Notes: generated by a model from the sequence alone, not told the origin. 64,000 bases of DNA from Paenibacillus phytohabitans (GCF_013141775.1 NZ_WHOB01000061.1:1-64000); one strand, 5' to 3'; shown: positions 24,391 to 34,085, counted from the stretch's first letter. Translations and numbers: made by a program.

Positions 24391-25369
24391 CGGAGATCAC
24401 ATCTTCAGCCGATATATTTTTGGTGAGCAGTCCTTTTTCACGGGCCCAGGCGAAGGCAGCTTCCACTTCCTTCACATCTACCTGGTAAGCAGGGAGGTAT
24501 TCCGGCACCTTAATCTCATTCTTCAGCGTGTCCGGATAACCCACTTCCTTGATAATCAGATCGATATATTCCGACTGGTCATGCGTTTTCATATAATCTA
24601 CAGCTTCATCATAAGCGGCGTACATATCACGGATACCTTGTCCCTTGGCATCAATCGCACTCTGCGGGAAAGCCAGCACGAACGGATTGATTCCCGCACT
24701 ATGGGTCGAGCTGAGGACACGCAGGCCTGCAGTTCTGCCCATCGTCACGAACGGCTCCGGTAGGACGGCTGCATCGGCTTTATTATTCTTGAGCAGCTCC
24801 AGGCGGGTTGGAATCTGCGGCACTTCGGTCACTGTAATATCGTCTTCAGTCAGACCGGCCTGCTTCAGCATCATCGCCACGGTATATTGGGTCGAGGTAT
24901 TTTTGGACAGAATGACAGTTTTGCCCTTCAGATCCTTCACCTCTTTGACTTCATCATTTCCGGTCAGCAGATCAAATTCACCCGTTGTAGTACTGGTGAT
25001 TTTGACATCCAGTCCCGCTTCATTATAGATGGAAATCGCTACAAGATCTGCGCTGAGACCATCTACTTTGCCGGCTTGAAAAGCTACATCCCGGTCCTTG
25101 GCGCTCTTGAAGGTCTGGATATCGAGGTTTACATTATGCTCTTTATCAAAGCCTTGCTCATGCGCAATAATAAATGGAATCGCATCAATAGAAGGCAGCA
25201 GACCCAGCGATAGGGTAACCGCCTCAGCTGGAGCTTCCGCAGCATTTCCGGAGCTTTCATTATCGGCATTGCCTGCATTATTGGAATTTCCGCAGCCAGC
25301 CGCTACCAGGCCAACCGCAGCGGTCAACATTGCTATTTTCATAAGGTGCTTCCAGTTTCTTCTCTCCAT
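24371..25369 (-). CDS. ABC transporter substrate-binding lipoprotein (SsuA/THI5-like)
   Basis: Solute-binding lipoprotein of 332 residues. From the ATG at 25369 (GGAGG 11 bases upstream) the leader LMKIAMLTAAVGLVAAGC ends in a lipobox cysteine, followed by an Asn/Ser-rich linker. The mature part (LSLGLLPSIDAIPFIIAHEQGFDKEHNV) fits the NMT1/THI5-like and SsuA-like class of periplasmic-binding proteins. The frame is open 42 codons further without an RBS. First gene of the importer operon. Ligand may be an aliphatic sulfonate, a pyrimidine precursor or similar. Confidence 0.87.
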   Translation of the reverse strand: MERRNWKHLMKIAMLTAAVGLVAAGCGNSNNAGNADNESSGNAAEAPAEAVTLSLGLLPSIDAIPFIIAHEQGFDKEHNVNLDIQTFKSAKDRDVAFQAGKVDGLSADLVAISIYNEAGLDVKITSTTTGEFDLLTGNDEVKEVKDLKGKTVILSKNTSTQYTVAMMLKQAGLTEDDITVTEVPQIPTRLELLKNNKADAAVLPEPFVTMGRTAGLRVLSSTHSAGINPFVLAFPQSAIDAKGQGIRDMYAAYDEAVDYMKTHDQSEYIDLIIKEVGYPDTLKNEIKVPEYLPAYQVDVKEVEAAFAWAREKGLLTKNISAEDVISDVQFKE

Positions 25370-25517
25370 GATTCTTAATTCCTCCGTCTCTTTTCGGTTC
25401 ATCTTGTTGCTGTACCTTCGCTTCTGCTTCCGGGAGCAGGATAACCCTGTGGTGCAATGCGGCATAATCCCCTCAGGCCTGAGGTCCATGCGCATTTATT
25501 CACATATAGGCATAGAA

Positions 25518-25563
25518 GTAGAAACGTTAATGCCCCCCTTTGAAGGGCAGCACCCGTTTCTCT
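25518..25563. repeat. AGAAACGGG hairpin family, copy 3
   Basis: AGAAACGTTAATGCCCCCCTT and AAGGGCAGCACCCGTTTCT form the stem. It lies in the 297-bp gap between the importer and ger operons and could terminate the ger transcript on the minus strand. The rest of the gap shows no gene or known riboswitch. Confidence 0.55.
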
Positions 25564-25666
25564 GTATATCCATGCTATTCTGCTCGCCGGGAAGACCTAA
25601 GTAATGCAATTTTACACCCATTGCCCTATTTTGTATATTTATAAATTGAAATAATCAGGGTAGTGC

Positions 25667-26749
25667 CTACATGTATTTCCCGTAATCCTTGATTGTCACC
25701 TTGGCCTTGCACTCTATCTCCACCTGCGGATAAACCTCCCGCCAATTCATTTGATTCCACTCTTTATAGCTCAGAGTATTCCTTATCTGTATCCCGATTC
25801 CGAGACTATCCACGTTATGCTGCTGCATTTGCGACACCATTTCTTTAGCTTTGGCCATAATTACGTCTGCGATATCCCGCTCCAGCTGTTGTCTTACCCC
25901 GGCCTTATTCAGATAATGGTGTCCGGTATATTCAAGCACGGAGCCCTGGATATTCGCCAGAAGCTCGACTTTGAACCGGCCGGGCCCCAGACGATGAACC
26001 TTCACCTTGCGTGAATTCAATAATGAACTGAACATCACTACCACCGGCCGGCCATCCTCTTCCCCCAAATGGAGAGCGGCCTCCCCTTGCCTCAGGTCAT
26101 CACGGAACAGCCCGAAGAAGATCCCGTCTTGAGCCGGAATCTTCATTCTGTAACGGTCCTCCTGAAACAAGGCAATGCCGTCAATAACGGCTTTGTCCCC
26201 GCTATCCTTTACTATCGGTGCCACCGGATCTATGCCATCGTCATTATAGTCACGGGAGAATTCATACAGAGTGGTATTGGGAATGCTGTTGCCGGCCGCC
26301 TCTTTCTCCAGCAGGTGATTGATATATCTTCCGGCATCCCCGTTAATAATTGTAACCTTGACGCCAAGGGCTATAGAGGGATCACGCAGCAGGGTATCAA
26401 TGTAATCCCCGAGTCCGGCTTTGGCCAGCTTCAGACCAAACAATGCATCTCTGAGCTGCCCGCTGACAACCGTCAAATCCGTCTGTCTGGAGAACATGAT
26501 TCTCGCTTCCTTAATGCTATCCGAGACAGTAGACAACAGCTCACGGCGTGCGGAGGAATCCGGGTCAATGACCGGGACGCAGGAGGTAACTTTGATCCTG
26601 TTATTCTCTGCAAGATCATAGCTCGCCGTCTGCACCAGGCCCAGCTTCTCCAGGATTCTCTCGTCGCTTTTGCATCCGGTCAGCAGCAGAGGAAGCAGAA
26701 GCAATAGAATCAGGGACAACCTTGCCAAGCTATAATTCTGTCTATGCAC
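25667..26749 (-). CDS. Ger(x)C family spore germination lipoprotein
   Basis: C subunit of a germinant receptor, 360 residues. A lipoprotein signal (LILLLLLPLLLTGC) is followed by the Ger(x)C domain arrangement: an N-terminal region with DLTVVSGQLRDALFG, a central variable part, and the C-terminal domain ending in INWREVYPQVEIECKAKVTIKD-like sequence (residues 335-356). It should sit on the outer face of the spore inner membrane. GTG start; overlaps the B-subunit gene by eight bases. Confidence 0.9.
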   Translation of the reverse strand: MHRQNYSLARLSLILLLLLPLLLTGCKSDERILEKLGLVQTASYDLAENNRIKVTSCVPVIDPDSSARRELLSTVSDSIKEARIMFSRQTDLTVVSGQLRDALFGLKLAKAGLGDYIDTLLRDPSIALGVKVTIINGDAGRYINHLLEKEAAGNSIPNTTLYEFSRDYNDDGIDPVAPIVKDSGDKAVIDGIALFQEDRYRMKIPAQDGIFFGLFRDDLRQGEAALHLGEEDGRPVVVMFSSLLNSRKVKVHRLGPGRFKVELLANIQGSVLEYTGHHYLNKAGVRQQLERDIADVIMAKAKEMVSQMQQHNVDSLGIGIQIRNTLSYKEWNQMNWREVYPQVEIECKAKVTIKDYGKYM

Positions 26750-27824
26750 GGACCTCTCCCCCTTTCCGCTGAATCAGCAGCAATAGAAGCAATAGTACAG
26801 GAAACCCGAAAGCAATCCCGGTCACCGCATACCCCAGGTTAGTGATCCAGACCCCCACTGCATCCAGTGTCTTCGGAATAAAAGAGATACTGTAGGAAAT
26901 CGCAATCAGTAAGAAAGAGAGCACGGATAGTTTTATCCTGGGGAGCATTCTTCGTACCGACTCTTGTGCCGCCCACCAGTACATTACAACAGTGACCAGA
27001 ACCGGGAACAGAAACAGCCCGTACAGCAGATTCTCCAGCCTCTCTATAAACGGAAATTGGATATACGCCAGCAAATCAAGCAAGGGATAGAGCAGTTTTT
27101 TCAATTGCCCCAGACTGAAGAACCCGAAGCAGATGATCGCCAGCGAGATATACAGCACAGCTAAATAGAGATTTCCCGCATAGACGCCCGCCATAGCCTT
27201 TTTGTTCTTGTTCACGTAAGGGAACAGCAGTATCGATAATTCGTAACCGAGAAAAGCGGAATAGATCTCCATCGCTCCTTTGAACTGATTATGCCCGCCT
27301 TTGAGAATAAACGGAGTCAGGCGTTCCCAGCGGAACGCCGGAAAAAACCACAGCATGAGCAGATACATCCAGGCAGACAGCCAGAAGAACAGCGTTGCCG
27401 CTTTGGAGATGGAATAGATTCCTTTGGTAATCATCAGAAAGGCCAGAATGTCCACAGCCAGCTTGAACACCATGGGATTCGTTGTCGGGAAGGACAGCAT
27501 TTGGAAGATTAGTACGTATTTCTTGCCGATCATGCAGCCAAAAACAAGCCAGACCGCAGCCAGGCCGCCATAAAAGGGATACAGCACCGGCCTTGGAATT
27601 GTCTGCTCCATAATCTCAAATACAGACCTCCCTTGGCCAAGCCGGAAGACCAGTGAAATTAAATAGATATTGAAGGTAGAGACTACGATACACGGCACCA
27701 GAAAAAGCCATCCGTTGGTACCGAAATAGTCGGCCAGATTGCGGGGCAATGTGAAGATCACAATTCCGGATTGGGTCATATGCATTAGAACGGCAATATG
27801 AAAGGGGCGCAGCTTTTCGGGCAT
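26742..27824 (-). CDS. GerAB/ArcD/ProY family spore germination permease
   Basis: B subunit of the germinant receptor, about 360 residues and ten hydrophobic segments, belonging to the APC-superfamily endospore germination permeases. It probably binds the germinant within the membrane. The ATG at 27824 has TAGGAG eight bases upstream; a GTG three codons earlier is the alternative. It follows gerA closely. Germinant unknown. Confidence 0.9.
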   Translation of the reverse strand: MPEKLRPFHIAVLMHMTQSGIVIFTLPRNLADYFGTNGWLFLVPCIVVSTFNIYLISLVFRLGQGRSVFEIMEQTIPRPVLYPFYGGLAAVWLVFGCMIGKKYVLIFQMLSFPTTNPMVFKLAVDILAFLMITKGIYSISKAATLFFWLSAWMYLLMLWFFPAFRWERLTPFILKGGHNQFKGAMEIYSAFLGYELSILLFPYVNKNKKAMAGVYAGNLYLAVLYISLAIICFGFFSLGQLKKLLYPLLDLLAYIQFPFIERLENLLYGLFLFPVLVTVVMYWWAAQESVRRMLPRIKLSVLSFLLIAISYSISFIPKTLDAVGVWITNLGYAVTGIAFGFPVLLLLLLLIQRKGGEVRA

Positions 27825-27835
27825 AACGTCCACTC

Positions 27836-29257
27836 CTACTTTTTGTTTTTTTGCCTGATGGAATTCATGGTCTTACTCTGGGACGGACGGCTGCTCAGCT
27901 TCGAGAAAGGAGCACGGATAAACACATCCTTCCAGTCTCCCGTCTTCATTGGAGCAATAGGGGTCAGATAGGACGAACCCAGACTCGTCAGGTTGGATAA
28001 ATGAATTACGATCAGGGCTATACCCATTACAAGTCCAATATTGCCCCATATTCCGGTGAGTATTATGATTCCGAAGCGGATCAGGCGGATAGAGGCGCTC
28101 ATCATATAGCTGGGAATCACAAAAGAGGCAATGGCAGATGAGGCTACTGCGATAATAAGCACATTACTTGTCAGGCCAGCCTGTACAGCCGCTTGACCAA
28201 TCACAATCCCGCCCACGATCCCGATCGTCTGTCCAATCTTGGTTGGCAGGCGCGCTCCGGCTTCCCGCAGCAGCTCGATCATGATTTCCATCAGCAGCGC
28301 TTCATAAACAGGAGGAAACGGCACCCTGTTCCGTGATTCCGCCAACGTTCGGAGCAGCGCTTCGGGAATCATCTCGTAATGAAAGGTAGTTACCGATACA
28401 TACATCGCCGTGAATGATATCGTTATTACAAGAGCCAGAAACCGGAGCAGCCGCAGTGCCGTCCCCAGTGCCCAGCGCTGGTAGTAATCATCCGGTGATG
28501 AGAAGAATTCAAAAAAGGAGGAGGGCGCACTGATCGCTGTCGGACTATTGTCAACGATGGTGATGATCCGCCCGGCCGCCAGCTTCGACACAGCCACATC
28601 AGGTCTTTCCGTAGTCAGAAACTGCGGGAACACCGAATTCGGCATATCTTCAATGAACTGGGTAAGCGTCCCGCCGTCATTAATCGCATCTGTCTCAATC
28701 CGGTTGATCCGGTTCTGCAGATCCTGGACATATTTAAGATTGGCAATATCCTTGATATAAAGGATGTACACAGTTGTTTTGGAAATTTCTCCGATCTCAC
28801 ACCGGATAATTTTCAGATGCGAGCTTTTGATCCGGCGGCGGATTAAGCTCAGGTTCGTAGGAGCGGATTCCACGAAGGCATCATGAGGGCCGGCAATTAC
28901 CGTCTCCGTTTCCGACTGCTGTACACTGCGGCCTTCCGGGCCGTAGGCGTCCAGTAAGTAGACAGCTTCCCCGTGGAAGACAGCTACACAGCCCTCCAGT
29001 ATGCCGACCACCACGGCTTTGGACTCCCTTGTCTCAACAAATTGGGACTGGAGGAACAACTTATCCAGCCCATCCGCCTGAAGCCGGTCAAAGGGCAGCA
29101 ATATTTCCTGGATTAGCAGGTTGTTATCCACCGTATGCGGGAAATACACAATATCGGCGGAGAGTTCAGGAAAGCGCCGGTGGCTGAGATCCGCACACTG
29201 ATCGAATTCATCAAGAATATGCCGCAGCGTAGGAATATTCTGTGTGTCCGGTTCCAT
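27836..29257 (-). CDS. GerA family spore germination protein
   Basis: A subunit of the germinant receptor, 473 residues. The soluble N-terminal half contains the GerA signatures (LSLIRRRIKSSHLKI; VYILYIKDIANLKYVQDL; FPQFLTTERPDVAVSKLAAGRI), and four or five membrane helices follow after SSPDDYYQRW. With the B and C genes behind it this is a complete A-B-C receptor operon. RBS GGAAGGAGG precedes the ATG. The hydrophilic start is short compared with Bacillus GerAA. Confidence 0.92.
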   Translation of the reverse strand: MEPDTQNIPTLRHILDEFDQCADLSHRRFPELSADIVYFPHTVDNNLLIQEILLPFDRLQADGLDKLFLQSQFVETRESKAVVVGILEGCVAVFHGEAVYLLDAYGPEGRSVQQSETETVIAGPHDAFVESAPTNLSLIRRRIKSSHLKIIRCEIGEISKTTVYILYIKDIANLKYVQDLQNRINRIETDAINDGGTLTQFIEDMPNSVFPQFLTTERPDVAVSKLAAGRIITIVDNSPTAISAPSSFFEFFSSPDDYYQRWALGTALRLLRFLALVITISFTAMYVSVTTFHYEMIPEALLRTLAESRNRVPFPPVYEALLMEIMIELLREAGARLPTKIGQTIGIVGGIVIGQAAVQAGLTSNVLIIAVASSAIASFVIPSYMMSASIRLIRFGIIILTGIWGNIGLVMGIALIVIHLSNLTSLGSSYLTPIAPMKTGDWKDVFIRAPFSKLSSRPSQSKTMNSIRQKNKK

Positions 29258-29328
29258 AGATGCCCTCCTTCCCCGTTCGTTTGGTATAGTATCCCCAAGA
29301 TTTTCTTGGATATTTAAGGCTGCCGCAA

Positions 29329-29372
29329 TAAAAAGCCTTCTTCCATCCCGCAGGATAAAAGAAGGCTTTCAT
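29329..29372 (-). terminator. Rho-independent terminator of the GH5 gene
   Basis: On the minus strand AAAGCCTTCTTTTATCC pairs with GGATGGAAGAAGGCTTTTT, ending in a T-run about 25 nt after the GH5 stop. Confidence 0.85.
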
Positions 29373-29396
29373 GTACATCTTCTGCTTGTGCTACAT

Positions 29397-31127
29397 CTAC
29401 ATTGCCGTACCGGTAACGCTCGTTCCGTTCTTGGTGATCTTGTAATTCACGACTTCGCCGCTCCAGAAATGGAACTTCAGGATCACGTCACCATTGTTCA
29501 CTTCATTGAAGAACTCCGGCAGCAGACTGATTTCACCCGTGGTATAGGAAGGCGTAAACGTATAAGCAAATTCTTTATAAGACGTCCAGTTTTGCGGGCC
29601 GGCATTCCCTCCTGAAGCATATACGGCTTCCATAGTAGCGAGAGTATCGCCATTGAACACAGCCGGTATTTTAAAAGCACTGGCTGTTCCCTGAACGCTG
29701 CTTAACTTTGGCGTATTATAGAGAATTACGTTAAAATTCCAATCCGCTCCTTTGTTGAAGCGGGCCGTCAAAACTGCATTGACGCCAAGCTTACCGGAAG
29801 AAGTCAGGCTGGTGAGCTTCGCTGCTTTGAACGTCAGCTGGTCACCGCTTAGGGTATAATCTGTTCCCTGCACCAGCTGCTGGCTACCGTATAGAATTGA
29901 AGAGAGCGTATTGCCGTTCAGATTCAGCTTAACCGTCACATCCTTGGCTGCGGCACCCTTTTTCAAATGAATGAGATCGCTTTCAGCAGTGGACGAACGG
30001 CCGGTCCAGCTGGCCTTCATCATATTGTAAAGCTGCGGATCGGACCACTGGAAGGAAGTGCGGCCGAAATGCTGGCCATTGTCCCACAGCATCGGTGTAA
30101 TTTGCTTAGACTTCAGATAATAAGCCAGATATTCGAAAAACTTCAGCTTCTCCCCCTGCTCGATCACACCTGTATTCTTGTCAAAACCGAGCAGCCCATA
30201 CTCGCCCACAATAACGGGAATGCCTTTGGCCGTAAAGGTGTTATAGACATTATTAAAAGTAGTCACGATATCGTTCTGGGTATCGGTCTCGAATCTGGTA
30301 TATCCCGCAATATTGACACTGAACGGCCAAAATCCGTAATAGTGTACGGTTGCGATCAGATTGGAGTCGTTCAGCCTGGTGATGGTCTGGTACAGGGCAT
30401 CCATCCGGGTCTGCGTCGGTGAAGCTTCCAGCGTGGACAGCACCAGCGGACGGGTGGCATTATTCCCGCCGGAGGCTCTGACGATGCCATGGAAAGCCAC
30501 ATTCAGCTCATCCAGCATCTGAATCGCCTTGGCCTCATCCGTCGTTCCGCCATCGGTGAAACGCGGCTCATTCACGCTCTCGAACATCAGCTTGCTGGAA
30601 TATCCCTTGAAGCGGTTGGCAATTTGCGTCCAGACCGCCTTATAACGGGCCAGCACCAGATCATGCTGCTGCTCCATTTTGCTGATCCACAGCCAGGAAT
30701 CATGATGAACGTTGATCATGACATACAGATTCTCTGCTACTGCCCAATCAACAACCTGCTGGACACGTGACAAATAAGCCGCATCCACTGTATACGGGGC
30801 AGCCGCTCCCGTATGTACATCCCAGGTCACGGGAATCCGGATGCTCTTATAGCCTTGGGCAGCAATTTTCTTGATTAGAGCCTGTGTGACGGCCGGGTTG
30901 CCCCAGGAAGTCTCATCGGCTCCGGTCGCATCCAGTGAATTGCCCAGATTCCATCCCGGCTGCATGGCATCTACGTAGGATTGAAGACCTGTGGATGCAG
31001 CGGCAGCTACGGCTGCCTGCTCCTGTGGCGCCTGTTCTTCCGTTGCAGCAGAGACCATCGGTGTGACCATAGCGAGCAGCAAGACCGCGGTGAAGATGAA
31101 TGACAGAAACGATTTCTTTTTTGGCAT
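29397..31127 (-). CDS. GH5 endoglucanase with CBM_X2-like and CBM46-like modules
   Basis: Secreted endo-beta-1,4-glucanase (or related glucanase), 576 residues. A signal peptide ends near VSAATEE; the GH5 catalytic domain covers about residues 48-375 with acid/base Glu187 (FESVNEPRF) and nucleophile Glu309 (VIVGEYGLLG). An Ig-like CBM_X2 domain follows (about 380-475), then a CBM46-like domain to the end (FHFWSGEVVNYKI). This GH5_4-Ig-CBM46 order is known from Bacillus Cel5B-type enzymes that act on cellulose, xyloglucan or lichenan. The ATG at 31127 has GGGAGG 12 bases upstream; the 40 codons before it lack an RBS. A candidate cre site lies upstream. Confidence 0.9.
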   Translation of the reverse strand: MPKKKSFLSFIFTAVLLLAMVTPMVSAATEEQAPQEQAAVAAAASTGLQSYVDAMQPGWNLGNSLDATGADETSWGNPAVTQALIKKIAAQGYKSIRIPVTWDVHTGAAAPYTVDAAYLSRVQQVVDWAVAENLYVMINVHHDSWLWISKMEQQHDLVLARYKAVWTQIANRFKGYSSKLMFESVNEPRFTDGGTTDEAKAIQMLDELNVAFHGIVRASGGNNATRPLVLSTLEASPTQTRMDALYQTITRLNDSNLIATVHYYGFWPFSVNIAGYTRFETDTQNDIVTTFNNVYNTFTAKGIPVIVGEYGLLGFDKNTGVIEQGEKLKFFEYLAYYLKSKQITPMLWDNGQHFGRTSFQWSDPQLYNMMKASWTGRSSTAESDLIHLKKGAAAKDVTVKLNLNGNTLSSILYGSQQLVQGTDYTLSGDQLTFKAAKLTSLTSSGKLGVNAVLTARFNKGADWNFNVILYNTPKLSSVQGTASAFKIPAVFNGDTLATMEAVYASGGNAGPQNWTSYKEFAYTFTPSYTTGEISLLPEFFNEVNNGDVILKFHFWSGEVVNYKITKNGTSVTGTAM

Positions 31128-31191
31128 GGATCGTTTATTCCTCCCGGTTTGTTGTAATCGGCTGATGCATAAAATCAGCTTCGGAATTTTT

Positions 31192-31206
31192 ATGCAACCG
31201 CTTACC
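31192..31206 (-). promoter_or_regulatory. Candidate CcpA (cre) site upstream of the endoglucanase
   Basis: ATGCAACCGCTTACC matches the cre consensus WTGNAANCGNWNNCW at 14 of 15 positions and lies 65 bp upstream of the GH5 start. Carbon repression of a glucanase is expected, but single-site matches are weak evidence. The rest of 31128-31422 shows a TTACCAA/TTGGTAA inverted repeat (31202-31238) and no gene. Confidence 0.45.
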
Positions 31207-31422
31207 AAAATCAATATAGCATCTTTGCCGATTGGTAAATATCCCAATTATTAGTGTAAAAAACACTCATAATTAGAGATTTTCTTTGTTCCAGGCAGGA
31301 ATGCCGCGCTTCAGCCAGTTTGCTCTTTTTCCTCGGCCTGTCCCCCCGGCTTATGCTATAATAATTAAACATAATCCAAAGAGCCCGCTTCTGATGTAAT
31401 CTATATTTGAGGAGCTGTGACG

Positions 31423-31716
31423 ATGAGCGATCCGATTCTGCAACAGATTCTTACGGAATTACAGGGAATGAAATCTGACCTGAGCGAGGTTAAGTCTGAG
31501 CTTGGCACAATGAAGGCTGATATTGACAGCATCAAAGAAGACACGAAGCTGATCCCACTGATCCAGCAGGTTGTATCTGAAGTCAATGCTGAAGTCAGTG
31601 CAACCCGGGACACTCTGGAGCGGATAGACAAAACATTGACCTTACATGATGCTACACTGGACATACTGGCCCGGCGTTCTATAGATCAGGAAGCCGCATT
31701 GAAACGTATCAAATAA
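31423..31716 (+). CDS. Small coiled-coil protein of unknown function
   Basis: Unrecognised 97-residue protein that is almost entirely predicted coiled coil: leucines and isoleucines recur at heptad spacing through ILQQILTELQGMKSDLSEVK and IDKTLTLHDATLDILARRS. It resembles the short hydrophilic coiled-coil proteins common in Bacillales. The ATG at 31423 has GAGGAG eight bases upstream. A TATAAT hexamer lies about 70 bp before it. A strong terminator follows, so it is monocistronic. Confidence 0.75.
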   Translation: MSDPILQQILTELQGMKSDLSEVKSELGTMKADIDSIKEDTKLIPLIQQVVSEVNAEVSATRDTLERIDKTLTLHDATLDILARRSIDQEAALKRIK

Positions 31717-31742
31717 GCTCTCCCTACAGGAATTTGCTGCAA

Positions 31743-31775
31743 GCGACTGCCATTTCCGGCAGTCGCTTTTTCTTT
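31743..31775 (+). terminator. Rho-independent terminator
   Basis: GCGACTGCC (31743-31751) pairs with GGCAGTCGC (31758-31766), followed by TTTTTCTTTT. It ends the coiled-coil gene. Confidence 0.88.
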
Positions 31776-31894
31776 TACCATTCCTCATTGACCAATTGTC
31801 TCTCCCACAAGGACACAGTTCCCTTCAAGAAGCACAAACCCTTTCTAATTCACACTTTGTACTCTTTTATTGTCTATTTCACACGGACACACCT

Positions 31895-31922
31895 TTGATT
31901 CCTAACTGATCCATGCTATAAT
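31895..31922 (+). promoter_or_regulatory. Sigma-A-type promoter of the 61-residue gene
   Basis: TTGATT (31895-31900), 16-nt spacer, TATAAT (31917-31922). The start codon is 70 nt downstream. Confidence 0.65.
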
Positions 31923-31991
31923 GAAAGCGTAAACAAAAGTGATTGAAACCCTATTTACCATCGGATTTCATCGCCAAGGAGGATGAATGCA

Positions 31992-32177
31992 ATGCTGGCA
32001 GGAATTAAGGAACTGAAAAATTGGGTAACCGGAATGTGGCAGCCTGGGATGGCTTCGGGAGAAGAAGACTACCGGAAAATGGAATACAGCGTAGAGCGCC
32101 ATTTGCACACCCCGCAAACGCCAAGCCCGCTTACTTACGAACAGGAATCACGGATCAAAACTGTCAAATTCCATTAA
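31992..32177 (+). CDS. Small hypothetical protein
   Basis: Unrecognised protein of 61 residues, with a hydrophobic first third (MLAGIKELKNWVTGMW) and a hydrophilic tail. The ATG at 31992 is preferred over the one at 31983 because AAGGAGG (31976-31982) is then nine bases away. It has a promoter before it and a shared terminator after it, which supports a real gene. Confidence 0.65.
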   Translation: MLAGIKELKNWVTGMWQPGMASGEEDYRKMEYSVERHLHTPQTPSPLTYEQESRIKTVKFH

Positions 32178-32230
32178 TCTAACCGGATGTATATAGATTG
32201 AACTATAGCCACACTTAAAAATCCACACTA

Positions 32231-32277
32231 AAAAGGCCGCAAGTAACCGGATCATCCGGTTCATGCGGCCTTTTATT
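32231..32277. terminator. Bidirectional terminator
   Basis: AAAAGGCCGCAAGTAACCGG pairs with CCGGTTCATGCGGCCTTTT. It has T-runs on both strands and separates two convergent genes. Confidence 0.88.
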
Positions 32278-33163
32278 TATTCCGTGTCCCCTTACGGTCC
32301 GTAGAGGCAAAATAAGTACCAGCGATCATAATGATTAGTGCCATAATAAACGAAAAGGACGGTAAATCGAAATACATGATCAGTGACAGCAGCACTCCTA
32401 TAAAGGGAGAAATGGCATAATAAGCGCTTGTCTTCGCCGCTCCAAGATACCGCTGTGCATATATGTACGAATAGATGCTCAGTCCATAAGCAACAAATCC
32501 CAGCAGCAACGCAGCAAAGATATACCCGATGCGATCTGTAGTTTCTCCAAGAATGAGTGAGATGACAAGTGAGCCTAACCCTGAACCAAATCCTTTAATC
32601 ACTACAACCTGTAATGGGTCTTTGGCGGACAGCTTGGAGGTCAGATTATTCTCAAGTCCCCAGCAGACAGCTGCAAGCAGCACAAATATTGAACCCCACG
32701 ATAATGAGATACTGCCGAAATCCTCGACAGAGAGAATCATACTGGCAGCTGTAATGAGGATAACCGCCAGCCACAATCTTGAATTGATCGACTCCTTGAA
32801 CAGCAGAAGGGCAATCAGCGCGGTTGCGACAATCTCAAAGTTATTGAGGAGTGAGACCGTTGCAGGTGTTGTCACCGTTAATCCGATCATCAGGAAGATA
32901 GGAGCGGCGATATCCAAGACAACCATCCCGGCTGTAAAAGGCAGCTCTTGCCTGGTCAGCCGCATTTCCCTCTTCGCTACTTCTCTTCTGGAACGAAACC
33001 AACTGATGACCGACATCCCCATACCAGCACCCAGATACAGAAGCGCAGCCATCATTGTTGGCGGAACTTCCTTTAATAGCTCTTTAGATACCGGCGTGCT
33101 GATTGCATATAGTGCAGCCGCGAGGATCGCCCAAATGACCGCAGTTTGGGGTTTGGTATTCAA
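32273..33163 (-). CDS. EamA/DMT family transporter
   Basis: Membrane protein of 296 residues with ten hydrophobic segments in two five-helix halves, the EamA (DUF6) drug/metabolite transporter layout. Recognisable pieces are AILAAALYAISTPVSKELLKEVPP at the start and the second-half repeat beginning WGSIFVLLAAVCWGLENNLTSKL. Substrate unknown. TTG start within a GGCGGGATG context. It follows the hydrolase gene by 20 bp and may be read with it under MarR control. Confidence 0.85.
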   Translation of the reverse strand: MNTKPQTAVIWAILAAALYAISTPVSKELLKEVPPTMMAALLYLGAGMGMSVISWFRSRREVAKREMRLTRQELPFTAGMVVLDIAAPIFLMIGLTVTTPATVSLLNNFEIVATALIALLLFKESINSRLWLAVILITAASMILSVEDFGSISLSWGSIFVLLAAVCWGLENNLTSKLSAKDPLQVVVIKGFGSGLGSLVISLILGETTDRIGYIFAALLLGFVAYGLSIYSYIYAQRYLGAAKTSAYYAISPFIGVLLSLIMYFDLPSFSFIMALIIMIAGTYFASTDRKGTRNK

Positions 33164-33183
33164 TATAGCATCCCGCCTGTATT

Positions 33184-34062
33184 CTAAGGTATAAAGCTAT
33201 CTTCAACATTTACAGGTAGTATCACCCCTGGGGAGTTGCGTGTCAATCCTTTTAACCACTCCAGAACAATCTGCACTGCTTCCACATACCGCTGCCCTAC
33301 GAGTAACCCGGTATGCGTGGTGTTCCACAGGCCTTTATAGTCTGCATGGAAATGCTCTGCGTTCACTTTGCCCCGGCGGTCGTCCTCCGCACTGTTAACA
33401 GCATGGATAACCAGACAAGAGCAAGTAATAGACCGGCTGTCTACTGGGATTCCCTCTGCACCGTAATGATAAGAAAAAGCGCTAAACGCCTTGGAGGACT
33501 CCATAGTCAGGTACTTTCTTTGAAAAGCCACATCCTCTGCCGATTCATCTATGCCCGTCAGCTCCTCTCGAACCGGGGCAGGCACTACGAGGCCTGGTTG
33601 TGTCCGGACGATATCCCGGTAAGGCACCCTATCATGAACCTCCTTACAAATACTTGAATCGATCAGCACAAGCCCGGCTAGTTCTGCTGTTTCCGCCAGC
33701 TTTTGGCTCAGAATCCCGCCCATGCTGAACCCGATCACAATAGGCGGAGCCCCGCACTCAGCGATAACCTCGCTTATATCCTCCAGATAGTCCCCGAAGG
33801 TTATCTCCGTCATATCCAGCACCCGGCTTCTGTAATGGCTTCTCAGATTCATGACATAACAGGTCCATCCTTCACGGATAAAATGGGGAATGTATTTGCT
33901 CCACATCCAGCTTCCGGTAAAGGCACCATGCACGAACAGTAAAGGAGGCCTGCGGTCAGCGTCTTCCGGGAGGTTCCTTCCTGCAAATATCTGCAGATAC
34001 AGATCGTTCTCTCCGATGTATTTCTCTGTATGCGGCGGCAATTCTGTCGTGTAATCTCTCAC
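33184..34062 (-). CDS. Alpha/beta hydrolase
   Basis: Alpha/beta-fold hydrolase, 292 residues. The oxyanion-hole HGAFTGSWMW follows strand beta-3; the nucleophile elbow is GFSMGG; the catalytic histidine is probably in WNTTHTGLLVG; an aspartate near AVNSAEDD may be the acid. Substrate unknown. The GTG start has AAAGGAGG nine bases upstream. A perfect 16-bp palindrome, the same as that in the MarR promoter, lies just upstream, so the MarR-type protein probably represses it. Confidence 0.85.
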   Translation of the reverse strand: MRDYTTELPPHTEKYIGENDLYLQIFAGRNLPEDADRRPPLLFVHGAFTGSWMWSKYIPHFIREGWTCYVMNLRSHYRSRVLDMTEITFGDYLEDISEVIAECGAPPIVIGFSMGGILSQKLAETAELAGLVLIDSSICKEVHDRVPYRDIVRTQPGLVVPAPVREELTGIDESAEDVAFQRKYLTMESSKAFSAFSYHYGAEGIPVDSRSITCSCLVIHAVNSAEDDRRGKVNAEHFHADYKGLWNTTHTGLLVGQRYVEAVQIVLEWLKGLTRNSPGVILPVNVEDSFIP

Positions 34063-34085
34063 AAGTACTTCCTCCTTTGAATTTT

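Noticed and set aside
25370..25510. Possible TPP or SAM riboswitch before the ABC importer
   Set aside because: The conserved TPP (CTGAGA, ACCTGAT) and S-box cores are not present; only a CCTCAGGCCTGAGG palindrome is seen.
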